64,000 nt of DNA from Chloroflexota bacterium (GCA_018606645.1 JAGVRI010000010.1:62001-126000); one strand, 5' to 3'. Positions 25,838 to 35,176 are shown, counted from the first letter of the stretch. The notes: a model not told the origin generated them from the letters alone. A program made the numbers and translations.

Positions 25838-26719
25838 GTGAGTGCAGCCGCGCTCTTTACCGAAGTGCTCGTCCGGGGGATCGCCATCGGCGTCGTCTAT
25901 GCGTTGATGGGTCTGGGGCTGACGCTCATCTTTGGCGTCATGCGCATCATCAATTTCGCCCAGGGGGAGTTCTACATGCTGGGCGCCTACGTCGTCTTTT
26001 TCATCATGACCACGCTGTCGGTGCCATTTTACGTGGCCCTGCCGGCCGGGATGTTGGTCATCTTTGTTCTGGGGGTGGTGGTGGAGCGGCTACTGCTCCA
26101 CCCCATCCACAGCCAGCGAGTGCAGAATGCGATGGAATACAGTCTGATCATCACCTTCGCCCTGAGCATCTTTTTCCAGAAAACCGCCATTCTGCTCTTT
26201 GGCCCGTTCTACAAAAAGATCCCCGACCTCCTGCCGGGCAACGTCCAGCTTGGCCCCGTCGCATTGCCGGGCACTCTGTTCCTGGCGACGATCCTCTCGG
26301 CGTTCTTGATCCTGGCCGTGACCCTGTTCATTGGCCGCACACGCACCGGCCGCGCCTGGCGAGCCATCGCCCAATCCCTGCCCGGAGCGAGCATCAGTGG
26401 GGTGCGAATTGACCAGCAGAGCAGTCTGGTCTTTGGCCTGTCCACGGCCCTGGCTGCAGCCGGGGGCGCGATCCTGGCTCCATTCACCCTGATCTTTCCA
26501 ACCGTGGGCAGCGCGCCATTGATCAAAGGGTACGAGATCATTGCCATCGGTGGACTGGGATCGATCCCCGGCAGCCTGGTGGGGGGTGTGATCCTGGGGG
26601 TGGCCGAAACCCTCGGCTCGGTGTACATCAATTCGGCCTACAAAGACCTGTATGGGTTCGGCCTGCTGATGCTCTTCTTGATCTTCCGGCCCCGTGGCCT
26701 GTTCGGCCAGGCCTCCTGA
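25838..26719 (+). CDS. Branched-chain-type ABC transporter permease (LivH-like)
   Basis: GVVYALMGLGLTLIFGVMRIINFAQGEFYMLGAY; start reassigned to GTG at 25838. Confidence 0.93.
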   Translation: MSAAALFTEVLVRGIAIGVVYALMGLGLTLIFGVMRIINFAQGEFYMLGAYVVFFIMTTLSVPFYVALPAGMLVIFVLGVVVERLLLHPIHSQRVQNAMEYSLIITFALSIFFQKTAILLFGPFYKKIPDLLPGNVQLGPVALPGTLFLATILSAFLILAVTLFIGRTRTGRAWRAIAQSLPGASISGVRIDQQSSLVFGLSTALAAAGGAILAPFTLIFPTVGSAPLIKGYEIIAIGGLGSIPGSLVGGVILGVAETLGSVYINSAYKDLYGFGLLMLFLIFRPRGLFGQAS

Positions 26720-26735
26720 GCGCAGGATGGGCACC

Positions 26736-27689
26736 ATGAAAAGGCAACCGTTCCTCAATCTGGCCGCGCTGGGCGTCATTCTGGCCCTGGTTCCGCTGGT
26801 CATCCGCTCCCCCCACTGGGTGCACGTCTTGAACATGACCTTCTACTACATCTTGCTGACGACCAGTTGGAACCTAATGATGGGCTTTACCGGATTGTTC
26901 TCCTTTGCCCACACCGCACTGGCTGCGGTGGGCGGCTACGCCTCAGGTCTGCTGGCGGTCAAAGCGGGTCTCCCGCCGGCAGTGGGCATCCCGCTGGGCG
27001 GTTTGGCGGCCGCGGTGGCCAGCTTCTTGCTCGGCGTGGTCAGCCTGCGCCTTCGGGGTTTCTACCTGTGCCTGGTGACCTGGGCCTTTGCCGAGATCGC
27101 CGTCGGCATCTTGCGGGTTGAATACAAGATCACCGGCGGCACGATGGGCCTGGTGGTGCCGGCCCTCTTTCCGGCGTCCGCCGGTCGGGTGCCGTTCTAC
27201 TATGTAGGTCTGGCCCTGGTCCTCGCCATCCTGCTGTTCATGATCTGGCTATCCCGTTCCAGAATCGGCATCTACCTGCGGTCCATTCGCGATGATGAAC
27301 TGGCCAGCGAAGCGCTGGGCGTGGACACGGTGGCGTGGAAGGTCTTTTGCTTTACCGTCTGTGGTCTGTGGGCCGGCCTGGCCGGGGCGTACTATGGCCA
27401 CTATATTGGGGTCGTGGACCCTGGGATGGGCTCGCTCGGCGAGATGGGATTGGTGATCCTGATGGTCATTATCGGCGGGATGGGGACCCTCGCCGGGCCG
27501 GTGATCGGCGCCATTCTGGTCATGATCCTGTCCGAGTTCTTGCGGGGCAGTCTGGCCGCGATGAGCATGTTCTTTTTTGCGATCGTGATGATCCTGGTCA
27601 TGCGCTTCTTCCCCGGGGGGTTGATGGCCGGTCTTTCTCGCCTGCGGCAGATCCGGTTGGGGTCCAGTCGCCCGGCCCAGGCCCGGTAG
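26736..27689 (+). CDS. Branched-chain-type ABC transporter permease (LivM-like)
   Basis: NLMMGFTGLFSFAHTALAAVGGYASGLL; IRDDELASEALGVD; start reassigned to ATG at 26736. Confidence 0.92.
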   Translation: MKRQPFLNLAALGVILALVPLVIRSPHWVHVLNMTFYYILLTTSWNLMMGFTGLFSFAHTALAAVGGYASGLLAVKAGLPPAVGIPLGGLAAAVASFLLGVVSLRLRGFYLCLVTWAFAEIAVGILRVEYKITGGTMGLVVPALFPASAGRVPFYYVGLALVLAILLFMIWLSRSRIGIYLRSIRDDELASEALGVDTVAWKVFCFTVCGLWAGLAGAYYGHYIGVVDPGMGSLGEMGLVILMVIIGGMGTLAGPVIGAILVMILSEFLRGSLAAMSMFFFAIVMILVMRFFPGGLMAGLSRLRQIRLGSSRPAQAR

Positions 27690-27705
27690 CAAGAGGAGAA
27701 TCTAC

Positions 27706-28693
27706 CATGGCAGGATACACCATTGTCGGCACGAATGACAACTTTGACGATTCCCTTGAGCGGCAGATTCTGGAATCGGCCGGACATACTTTTCATTACC
27801 GGCCCTGCCTGACCACGGCTGAACTGGCCGAAGCCATTTACGATGCGGATGTGGTGCTCATGGATGTGGTGCCTCTGCCTGGCTCTGTCCTCAGAGAGCG
27901 CCCCCGACTGAAGTTGATCGTCCTCTATAGCACCGGCTTTGACCAGGTGGACCTGGCCACGGCCACCGAACTCGGCATCCTGGTCTGCAACGCCGGAGAG
28001 TATTGCACGCGCGAGGTGGCCGATCACACCTGGATGTTGCTGCTGGCCCTCTGGCGGAGGCTGGTCGCATTTCGCCTCCGGGTGCAACAGGGCGCGTGGC
28101 GGTACGATCTCGCCGGTCCGATCCGGTCTCTGGAAGGAGCAGTGCTGGGGATCATCGGCGCCGGGCGGATCGGGACCGAGGTGGCCCGTCGGGCGCCAGC
28201 GTTTGGGATGGAGGTGATCGGCTATGATCCCTTTGTGCCGCCGGAGCAGATGAGACAACGCGGCATCGAACCGGTCGCCCTGGCCGAGCTGCTCGCCCGA
28301 TCGGACGCGATTTCGCTCCACCTCCCCAGCCAGAAGGACAAAAAGCCGGTGCTCGATCGGCAGGCCCTGGCTCAACTCAAGCCCGGTGTGTTCCTCGTCA
28401 ATGTCTCGCGGGCCGATCTGATCGATCTGGCAGCCGTCCGAGAGGCGTTAGACACCGGGCAGGTGGCCGGATTGGCGCTTGACGTCTGGACGACGGAACC
28501 ACCCGAGGCGGTCGATCCTCTGTTTGACCATCCCCGGGTGTTGGTCACCCCCCATGTCGGATGGTATTCCACCGCCAGCGCCGAACGGGTTCGCCGCCGG
28601 GTGGCCGAACAAACGGTGCGGCTCCTGTCGGGCTTGCCGTCGCCGTATGCGGTGAACCAGCCTCCCTCGCCCCGGCTCCGGGTTCCCGGTTAA
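27706..28693 (+). CDS. D-isomer-specific 2-hydroxyacid dehydrogenase family protein
   Basis: GAVLGIIGAGRIGTEVARRAPAFGMEVIGYDPF NAD-binding motif; FLVNVSRADLID; VLVTPHVGWYS. Confidence 0.93.
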
Positions 28694-28828
28694 GCTCGCC
28701 CTTCTGGCCCGGATCGATCAACCGGGTCCACCCGGACCCCGCCCGGCCATGAACGGTCTGGGGGGGCGGGTGATGGCACCTGATCCAGCGGGCTCCCTGT
28801 TTCGACGGCGTGCGTACGGTAGACTCTG

Positions 28829-28869
28829 CCCAGGTGACGGTCACCTTCGGAGGGTGACCGTCACCTGGG
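28829..28869 (+). terminator. Terminator hairpin between convergent genes (17-bp perfect stem)
   Basis: CCCAGGTGACGGTCACC-ttcggag-GGTGACCGTCACCTGGG then TTTCT. Confidence 0.85.
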
Positions 28870-28872
28870 TTT

Positions 28873-29964
28873 CTATGCCCCCGGCTCGCGGAGGATGTGC
28901 AGCGCCCTGGGGTGGATCTCGGCATAGACGCGGTCCCCGATCTGGAACCGATGCTCGCCGACCTCCAGGGTGGGGAGCATGGAGATCAGGGACAGGCCGC
29001 AATCCAGTTGGACAAAGTACTGGCTGCTGGCCCCGTAATACTTGATCGCCGTGACCCGACCGGGGAAGGAATTGAAGAAAGAACTGTCCGGACTGACGGC
29101 CAGGCAAACCTTTTCCGGACGGCAGGAAACGATGATCTGCTCTCCGACCGGTGCGGTGCCACTGACCGCCAGACGGATCCCGCCGGTGGTCTCAAGGACC
29201 GTGTATTCCGGATCGCTCCCGATCACCCGACCCTGAAAAAAATTGGAAACGCCGACAAAGCCGGCGACAAACGGGGTCCTCGGATGTTCATACACTTCGT
29301 CCGGCGTGCCGACCTGCTGGATCTGGCCATTCGCCATCACCGCCACCCGATGGGACATGACCAGCGCCTCGTCCTGGTCATGGGTGACAAACAGGACCGT
29401 GATCTCCAGGCGGTTCAACAGTTGCTTCAGTTCGAGTTGCATCTCCTCCCGCAATTTGCGGTCGAGCGCGCCGAGCGGTTCATCCAGGAGCAAGACGGCC
29501 GGCTCGGTGATCAGCGCCCGGGCGAGGGCCACCCGCTGCTGTTCACCCCCCGACAGTTTCTTGGGGCTGCGATCCTGATAGCCATCCAGTCGGACCAGGC
29601 TCAGGTAGGTTTTGACTTTTTCGGCAATGACCGACGGCGGAACCTGGCGCATGCGCAGGCCAAAGGCCACGTTTTCGGCGACGGTCATGTGGGGGAACAG
29701 GGCATAATTCTGGAACACCATCGCCGCATTGCGATGCTGGGGACGTTCAAAGGTCACATCTCGCCCGTCAATCCGGATCCGGCCCCGCGACGGAAACTCA
29801 AAGCCGGCGATCATCCGCAGGGTGGTTGTCTTCCCACAACCGCTCGGCCCCAGGAGGGCCAGGAATTCGCCTTTCCTGATCTGGAGACTGCACCCCCGAA
29901 CCGCCACCAGGCCGTTATCAAAGACCTTCCATACGTCCTCAAGCTCCACCACGCATGGTTGCAT
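28873..29964 (-). CDS. Spermidine/putrescine-type ABC transporter ATP-binding protein (PotA-like)
   Basis: GPSGCGKTT, LSGGEQQRVALARALITEPAVLLLDEPLGALD, C-terminal TOBE domain. Confidence 0.92.
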   Translation of the reverse strand: MQPCVVELEDVWKVFDNGLVAVRGCSLQIRKGEFLALLGPSGCGKTTTLRMIAGFEFPSRGRIRIDGRDVTFERPQHRNAAMVFQNYALFPHMTVAENVAFGLRMRQVPPSVIAEKVKTYLSLVRLDGYQDRSPKKLSGGEQQRVALARALITEPAVLLLDEPLGALDRKLREEMQLELKQLLNRLEITVLFVTHDQDEALVMSHRVAVMANGQIQQVGTPDEVYEHPRTPFVAGFVGVSNFFQGRVIGSDPEYTVLETTGGIRLAVSGTAPVGEQIIVSCRPEKVCLAVSPDSSFFNSFPGRVTAIKYYGASSQYFVQLDCGLSLISMLPTLEVGEHRFQIGDRVYAEIHPRALHILREPGA

Positions 29965-29992
29965 CGCGACCCATCCCTGCCACTGATTATCA

Positions 29993-30033
29993 GAGGTGCA
30001 ACGCACATGGGCTGTGCCCGTGCGTTGCACCTC
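29993..30033. other. Intercistronic hairpin (14-bp perfect outer stem) between PotD-like and PotA-like genes
   Basis: GAGGTGCAACGCAC (29993-30006) / GTGCGTTGCACCTC (30020-30033). Confidence 0.85.
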
Positions 30034-30046
30034 CCCCCAGGCTCCG

Positions 30047-31180
30047 TTATTGCCCGGCCTTGACCTCAGTCCACATCTGGCTGATCCGCTGTTGCTCTTC
30101 TTCGGTGAAGGGCCGGTAGAACTTGAGGTTGGCGACCGAGTCCTCGCCCTTGTCCACAAAGAGCATCTTGGCCAGCTCAGGGCTGATCTTTTGCGCGGCC
30201 ACCGCCGATGCGGGTGAGTAGCGGTTGATCTCGCACTCCTGGATCTGCATTTCGTCGTTGATCAACCAGTCAATGAATTTGTAGGCGCAGTTGGGATGAG
30301 GGGCATCTTTGACCAGAACCAGACCATCCACCCAGGTCTGCGCGCCTTCGGCAGGCAAGACATAGGTGATGCTGGGCACCTTTTCCGCCGCCTGCCGGGC
30401 CAGGCCGTCCCATCCGACTGCCAGCCAGCCCTCTTCATTCACCAGCAGTTGGACCAGATCGTCGCCATTGGCCCACAGCGTTTTGGCCTGCTTCATCATC
30501 TCCTGGAGGACGGGGCGGACCTTCTCGATGGCGGCCTCATCCCGCTGTTGGGGGTCAATCCCGGCATAGAGGGCGGCCGGCACCCAGGCCTCCGGCACCC
30601 CGTCGCCGTAAATGACCTTCCCCTTGAACTTGGGGTCCCACAGGGAGGACCAACTGGTCAGGTCCCCGGTCTTGTCGCGGTTGTAGATCAGGCCGGTGGT
30701 CCCCCAGGTATAGGGGATCAGGTACACCTTGCCTGGAGGATTGTACTTGCCCGGTTGGAATGCCTTGAACAGGTGGGTATAGTTTTCCAGCCGCGACACG
30801 TCAATTGGCTGGATCAGATCGGCCTGAATGGCCCGGTCGAAAAAGTTGTTGGTGGAGAAAAAGACGTCGAGTGTGCCCACCCCACCGGCTTTGACCTTGT
30901 TGATGGCCTCCATGGCGCTGGAAAAATAGCTGATGTTGACCTTGCAGTCCGGATATTTTGCCTCAAAGGGAGGGATGGCATAGTCAATATAGCCTCCCCA
31001 GGCCAGCACGTTCACCGACCCTTCCAGCTTGCCCTCCGCCGCCGGCGGTGAAGTGGGGGCCGGCGCTTCGGTCGGGGCGGTAGTTGGAGCCGGCGGCGCG
31101 GTCGGGGTTGGTTGACAGGCCGTGACCAGCCAGCCCAGCAGGACCACAATCACCAAGAGACTCACATGTTTTCGTATCAT
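30047..31180 (-). CDS. Spermidine/putrescine-type ABC transporter substrate-binding lipoprotein (PotD-like)
   Basis: Lipobox VTACQP, Pro/Thr linker, VNVLAWGGYIDYAIPPFEAKYPDCKVNISYFSSAMEAINKVKAG. Confidence 0.92.
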   Translation of the reverse strand: MIRKHVSLLVIVVLLGWLVTACQPTPTAPPAPTTAPTEAPAPTSPPAAEGKLEGSVNVLAWGGYIDYAIPPFEAKYPDCKVNISYFSSAMEAINKVKAGGVGTLDVFFSTNNFFDRAIQADLIQPIDVSRLENYTHLFKAFQPGKYNPPGKVYLIPYTWGTTGLIYNRDKTGDLTSWSSLWDPKFKGKVIYGDGVPEAWVPAALYAGIDPQQRDEAAIEKVRPVLQEMMKQAKTLWANGDDLVQLLVNEEGWLAVGWDGLARQAAEKVPSITYVLPAEGAQTWVDGLVLVKDAPHPNCAYKFIDWLINDEMQIQECEINRYSPASAVAAQKISPELAKMLFVDKGEDSVANLKFYRPFTEEEQQRISQMWTEVKAGQ

Positions 31181-31304
31181 TGTACCCTCCTCCTGATCAA
31201 GTTCCCGCCATTGATTGAGATGGCCGAAATCCAAGCCCGCCGTTTTCTCGATCCTCTCCCTCCTTTCTACCCTCAACGGGTTCCCATGAACCGTATGGAG
31301 TGTC

Positions 31305-32135
31305 TCAGGCGCGAGCCTGACGGCTGAGCGCCAGCCCCAACACAATCGTCGAAAACAGGATCACCAGGCTGGAAATGGCGTTCACTTCCGGGGAGATGCC
31401 AAAGCGCACCCCGGTGTAGATCTTGATGGGGAGCGTCACCGCCCGTTCCCCGATGACGAAAAAGGTAACGACAAACTCGTCCACCGAGATGGTAAAGGCA
31501 AAAAGCGCTGCAGCCAGGATGCCCGGCCACAGCAGGGGGAGGGTCACCTTGCGCAACACCGTCCACTCGCTGGCCCCCAGGTTTCGCGCCGCCTCCTCCA
31601 GGCTCAGGTCAAAGCCTTGCATGCGCGAGGCGATCACCAACGTCGTATAAGGAATGGCCAGGACGACATGGGCCAGCAGGACGGTGCCCAACCCGCGCGG
31701 GATGCCCAACGAATAATAAAAAGAGAGCAAGGAGATGCCAATGATCACCCCCGGGGTGAGCATCGGAGCCATGACCAGCGACGTAAGAAACCCCTTCCCC
31801 GGGAACCGGAAGCGGTTCATGGCATAGGCAAACATGAGACCCAGCACCGTGGCCACGACCATCGTCGTCACGGCGACGACCAAGGAGTTCCGCGCCCCCA
31901 ACCACATCAACCGGTCAGAGAACAGCGCCTGATACCAGCGCAGGCTGATCCCTTCCAGCGGGAAGAAGCTCAGCCGGCTGGCGTTGAACGACATGAGGAT
32001 GACCACCAGACTGGGCAAGAATAGAAAGAGGTAGGCCAATACCAGATAGACTATGACCAGCCATGGTCGCCTCTTCCTGGCGCCCGTTCCGAGCCTTTCT
32101 TCCCGCACCAGACGGTCGGTCTGCCTGTGCACCAT
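31305..32135 (-). CDS. Polyamine-type ABC transporter permease (PotC-like)
   Basis: SLEEAARNLGASEWTVLRKVTLPLLWPGI; SVDEFVVTFFV. Confidence 0.92.
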   Translation of the reverse strand: MVHRQTDRLVREERLGTGARKRRPWLVIVYLVLAYLFLFLPSLVVILMSFNASRLSFFPLEGISLRWYQALFSDRLMWLGARNSLVVAVTTMVVATVLGLMFAYAMNRFRFPGKGFLTSLVMAPMLTPGVIIGISLLSFYYSLGIPRGLGTVLLAHVVLAIPYTTLVIASRMQGFDLSLEEAARNLGASEWTVLRKVTLPLLWPGILAAALFAFTISVDEFVVTFFVIGERAVTLPIKIYTGVRFGISPEVNAISSLVILFSTIVLGLALSRQARA

Positions 32136-32137
32136 CG

Positions 32138-33037
32138 CTATAATCCGAACACGTCTTCGATCCGGAAAAACCGGAAATAAAGAACCATTCCGCCCAGGAC
32201 GATGATCAACAAGATCATGGCCATGGCCGAACCGAACGGCCAGTCCAGGATGGTGAACTGGTTATTGATGGCGTTGGCATACATGATCCCCCGCGTGCCG
32301 CCCAGGATCATGGGGGTCAGGTAGGTGCCGATGGCCGGGATAAAGACGACCAGACAGCCGGCCAGAACCCCAGGCATGCTCAAGGGCAGCACGATCCGGC
32401 GAAAAAGCTGTACTGCGCTCGCCCCCAGGTTCGCCCCGGCCTCCAGCAGATAGGGATCGATCTTTTCCAGCGAGGTATAGATGGGCAGCACCATCCATGG
32501 CAGATAGACGCACAGCAGCGCGATGACGACCGCCGTGGTATTAAAGATCAACGACAGCGGCTCCTGGATCAGCCCCAGGCGCAGAAGTGCATAGTTCACC
32601 AGGCCGTTCTGGCCCAGGATGATGATCCAGGCATAGGTCCGGATCAACAGGTTCGTCCAGGAAGGCAGCAGGAGAAGCGCCAGGAGCACCTCGCGCCACC
32701 GGCGGGCCACGATGCGGGCCAGCGCATAGGCGATGGGATAACCCAATAGCAACGATAGCACCGTCACCCCGGCCGCCATGGCCAGCGACTTGCCCAGCAG
32801 GGCGGGGTAGACCGGCGTGGTGACGAATCTGAGATACTGCTTCAGGGTTCCGGTGAGGTGAATCTGATACGACGGGTCAACCTCGCCAAAACTGTAGGTC
32901 CCCATGATCCCCAGGGGAAGGATGAAAAAGATCAGGATATAGAGTCCCGGGGGCAGCAGAAACAGGGCGAGAAAAGCCCGGCGCCGTCGCCGGGCGGGTT
33001 CCGGACCCGGCCAGCTTCCCATCGTCTGTTCGCTCAT
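32138..33037 (-). CDS. Polyamine-type ABC transporter permease (PotB-like)
   Basis: LLLLPSWTNLLIRTYAWIIIL; LLEAGANLGASAVQLFRRIVLPLSMPG. Confidence 0.92.
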   Translation of the reverse strand: MSEQTMGSWPGPEPARRRRRAFLALFLLPPGLYILIFFILPLGIMGTYSFGEVDPSYQIHLTGTLKQYLRFVTTPVYPALLGKSLAMAAGVTVLSLLLGYPIAYALARIVARRWREVLLALLLLPSWTNLLIRTYAWIIILGQNGLVNYALLRLGLIQEPLSLIFNTTAVVIALLCVYLPWMVLPIYTSLEKIDPYLLEAGANLGASAVQLFRRIVLPLSMPGVLAGCLVVFIPAIGTYLTPMILGGTRGIMYANAINNQFTILDWPFGSAMAMILLIIVLGGMVLYFRFFRIEDVFGL

Positions 33038-33070
33038 CCTCGGTCCAACCGTTTCCTGCCCGGCACTCCT

Positions 33071-33249
33071 CCGAAAACAGACCGCGATTGAAATCGTCCC
33101 TCAAGAGCCTTCGGCTGGCCGTCGGCCTGCGCCGACGGAGGGCGTCTACGCCGGGGGAGGCCCAGCCGCAGGCCCCCCAGGCACGGCTTCAGCCGCCAGC
33201 CCCGATATTTTCATTCCTCGTGGCACCCAGCCGGGCATGGCACCTCCCT
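33071..33249 (-). repeat. Dispersed intergenic repeat family 1, copy C
   Basis: Shares GAAAACAGACCGC and ATATTTTCATTCCTCGTGGC..CC...CGGGCATGG ends with copies at 11.1 and 14.5 kb; carries its own palindrome CCGTCGGC-CTGC-GCCGACGG. Confidence 0.75.
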
Positions 33250-33283
33250 GGTTTCCACGGCTCCTCCGGTCAGAGGATAGCAC

Positions 33284-34045
33284 TTATCCTGCGCCATCTT
33301 CCCCAGGCTCTTGATTGCGTGGGTGGATGGCCTGGCGGATGTCATTTCGGAACGAGTCAAAGTGATAGGAGACGGTCTGGCGGACCGCCTGGCTGTCACG
33401 GCGGTTCAGCGCCTGATAGATGGCCTGATGCTCCGCGATCAGGGCCGGGCGCATGCCAGGCACGAGGGTAAAGACACTGGTCCGGATCTCGTCCAGGGCG
33501 GCATAGAGGGATGCGTTCAAGATGGCAATAAACTGGTTGCGACTGGCGCGGCAAATCTGATCATGGAACTCGCGGTCGCAGGCCACCAGGTTTTGAATGT
33601 CCCCTCTCCCGGCATAGAATTCCATCTCGGAAACCAGCCGGGCCAGGTTGTCCAGCTCTTCATCGGTGATCCGCTCCGCAGCCAGGATTGCCGCGCGGGT
33701 CTCCAGGGCCTCCCGCGCCTCGAGAAGGTCCAGCACGGCGTGTTCGTGCTCCAGGAGCCAGGTCATCCATAACGAGATCACCTTGGATTCGCCCAGGTCG
33801 GCGCTGACAAAGGCCCCCGAACCCGGCTTGACCTCCAGCAGCCCCATCCCCTGCAGCGTGCGCAACGCCTCGCGCACCGAGCTGCGGCTTACTCCCAACT
33901 GCTCCACCAGATCCCGTTCCGGAGGCAATTGATCGCCCGGCTTGAGCTGACCCGAGAAGATCATATCCCGGATCTGTTGCACGGCCACATCCGAGAGCCG
34001 GGTGCGCTCGACCGGTTTGAACCGAATCCCCTCCTGGCGGATCAT
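33284..34045 (-). CDS. GntR family (FCD domain) transcriptional regulator
   Basis: LSDVAVQQIRDMIFSGQLKPGDQLPPERDLVEQLGVSRSSVREALRTLQGMGLLEVKPGSGAFV wHTH plus all-helical FCD domain. Confidence 0.95.
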   Translation of the reverse strand: MIRQEGIRFKPVERTRLSDVAVQQIRDMIFSGQLKPGDQLPPERDLVEQLGVSRSSVREALRTLQGMGLLEVKPGSGAFVSADLGESKVISLWMTWLLEHEHAVLDLLEAREALETRAAILAAERITDEELDNLARLVSEMEFYAGRGDIQNLVACDREFHDQICRASRNQFIAILNASLYAALDEIRTSVFTLVPGMRPALIAEHQAIYQALNRRDSQAVRQTVSYHFDSFRNDIRQAIHPRNQEPGEDGAG

Positions 34046-34062
34046 GGCTCACCTCAGAATGC

Positions 34063-34115
34063 TGGTCTACTGGTCAGACCAAACCCAATATACCATAGCC
34101 TGCCCCCTTTGTCAA
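34063..34115 (-). promoter_or_regulatory. gntR promoter TTGACA-17-TATATT with palindromic operator TGGTCT-N7-AGACCA
   Basis: -35 rc of tgtcaa 34110-34115; -10 rc of aatata 34087-34092; operator 34063-34081. Confidence 0.8.
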
Positions 34116-34132
34116 ATTTGTGATTTTTCCCC

Positions 34133-34175
34133 TTGTCGGTCTGAGCGTCCTGTGCTATACTGGTCGGGAAAACCA
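34133..34175 (+). promoter_or_regulatory. Promoter TTGTCG-17-TATACT overlapping partial operator TGGTCGGGAAAACCA
   Basis: -35 34133-34138; -10 34156-34161; imperfect palindrome 34161-34175. Confidence 0.6.
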
Positions 34176-34198
34176 GAGGAAGGTGATCGTAAAAGAAC

Positions 34199-35137
34199 AT
34201 GACTCTCACCGGAATCACGTTCAACGTGCAGCGCTTCAGCACCGAAGACGGACCCGGCATTCGGACCACCGTCTTTTTCAAGGGGTGCCTTTTGCAATGC
34301 CGGTGGTGTCACAATCCAGAAGGGTTGTCGTCTCGTCCGGAATTGGTGTGGTACGATGTGCGCTGCATTGGGGCGCGCGATTGCCTGCGCGTTTGCCCGG
34401 AGGACGCGCTGGAACTCACCCCGCAGGGGATGCGCATCAACCGGCAGCGGTGCACCGCCTGCGGCGCCTGTGTGCAGGCCTGTCCCGCCGCAGCGCTGGA
34501 GATCATCGGTCGGGAGTGGACGCCGGAGGCGCTTCTGGCTGAGGTGCAAAAGGATGCGGTCTTTTTCGAGACCTCTGGCGGCGGCGTGACCCTGTCGGGC
34601 GGCGAGCCGATGATCCAGTTCGAGTTCCTGGCCGCCTTTGGTCGCCTCAGCCAGCAGGCCGGGTTGCACGTGGCCCTCGATACCTGCGGAGCGGTCCCCT
34701 GGGAATGGTACGAACAGGTCCTGCCCTGGGTGAACCTGGTGCTCTATGACCTGAAGATCTGGGACCGGGAGCGCCACCGCGCCGCCACCGGTGTGGACAA
34801 CGCCCGCATTCTGGACAATGCCCGTCGCATCGCCGGCCTGGGCAAGCCGATCTGGATCCGCACGCCGGTCATCCCCGGCTACACCGCCGACGCCGACAAC
34901 CTCGCCGCGCTGGCCAACTTTATCGCCGCCGAGTTGCCGACCGTCCAGCGCTGGGACCTGCTGGCCTACACCAACCTGGGCCAGCCCAAGTACCACCGCC
35001 TGGACCGGCCGTACGCTCTGGAAGGAGTGCCACTGTTGACCCGCGCCGAGATGGAGGCTCTGCACGCGGTGGCCGTGGCGCGGGTGCCGGTGGCGGTGTG
35101 GTCGGGGGCGACGCGGGTTAGAGAGGGGACATCCTGA
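34199..35137 (+). CDS. Glycyl-radical enzyme activating protein (radical SAM with two-cluster ferredoxin insert)
   Basis: FFKGCLLQCRWCHNPEG (CxxxCxxC variant of GRE activases), CIGARDCLRVCPEDAL and CTACGACVQACPAAAL ferredoxin motifs, VTLSGGEPMIQ. Confidence 0.93.
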   Translation: MTLTGITFNVQRFSTEDGPGIRTTVFFKGCLLQCRWCHNPEGLSSRPELVWYDVRCIGARDCLRVCPEDALELTPQGMRINRQRCTACGACVQACPAAALEIIGREWTPEALLAEVQKDAVFFETSGGGVTLSGGEPMIQFEFLAAFGRLSQQAGLHVALDTCGAVPWEWYEQVLPWVNLVLYDLKIWDRERHRAATGVDNARILDNARRIAGLGKPIWIRTPVIPGYTADADNLAALANFIAAELPTVQRWDLLAYTNLGQPKYHRLDRPYALEGVPLLTRAEMEALHAVAVARVPVAVWSGATRVREGTS

Positions 35138-35176
35138 GTTCTCGCCGGCAGCCGGACGACCCGTCGGCGCGGCGGG

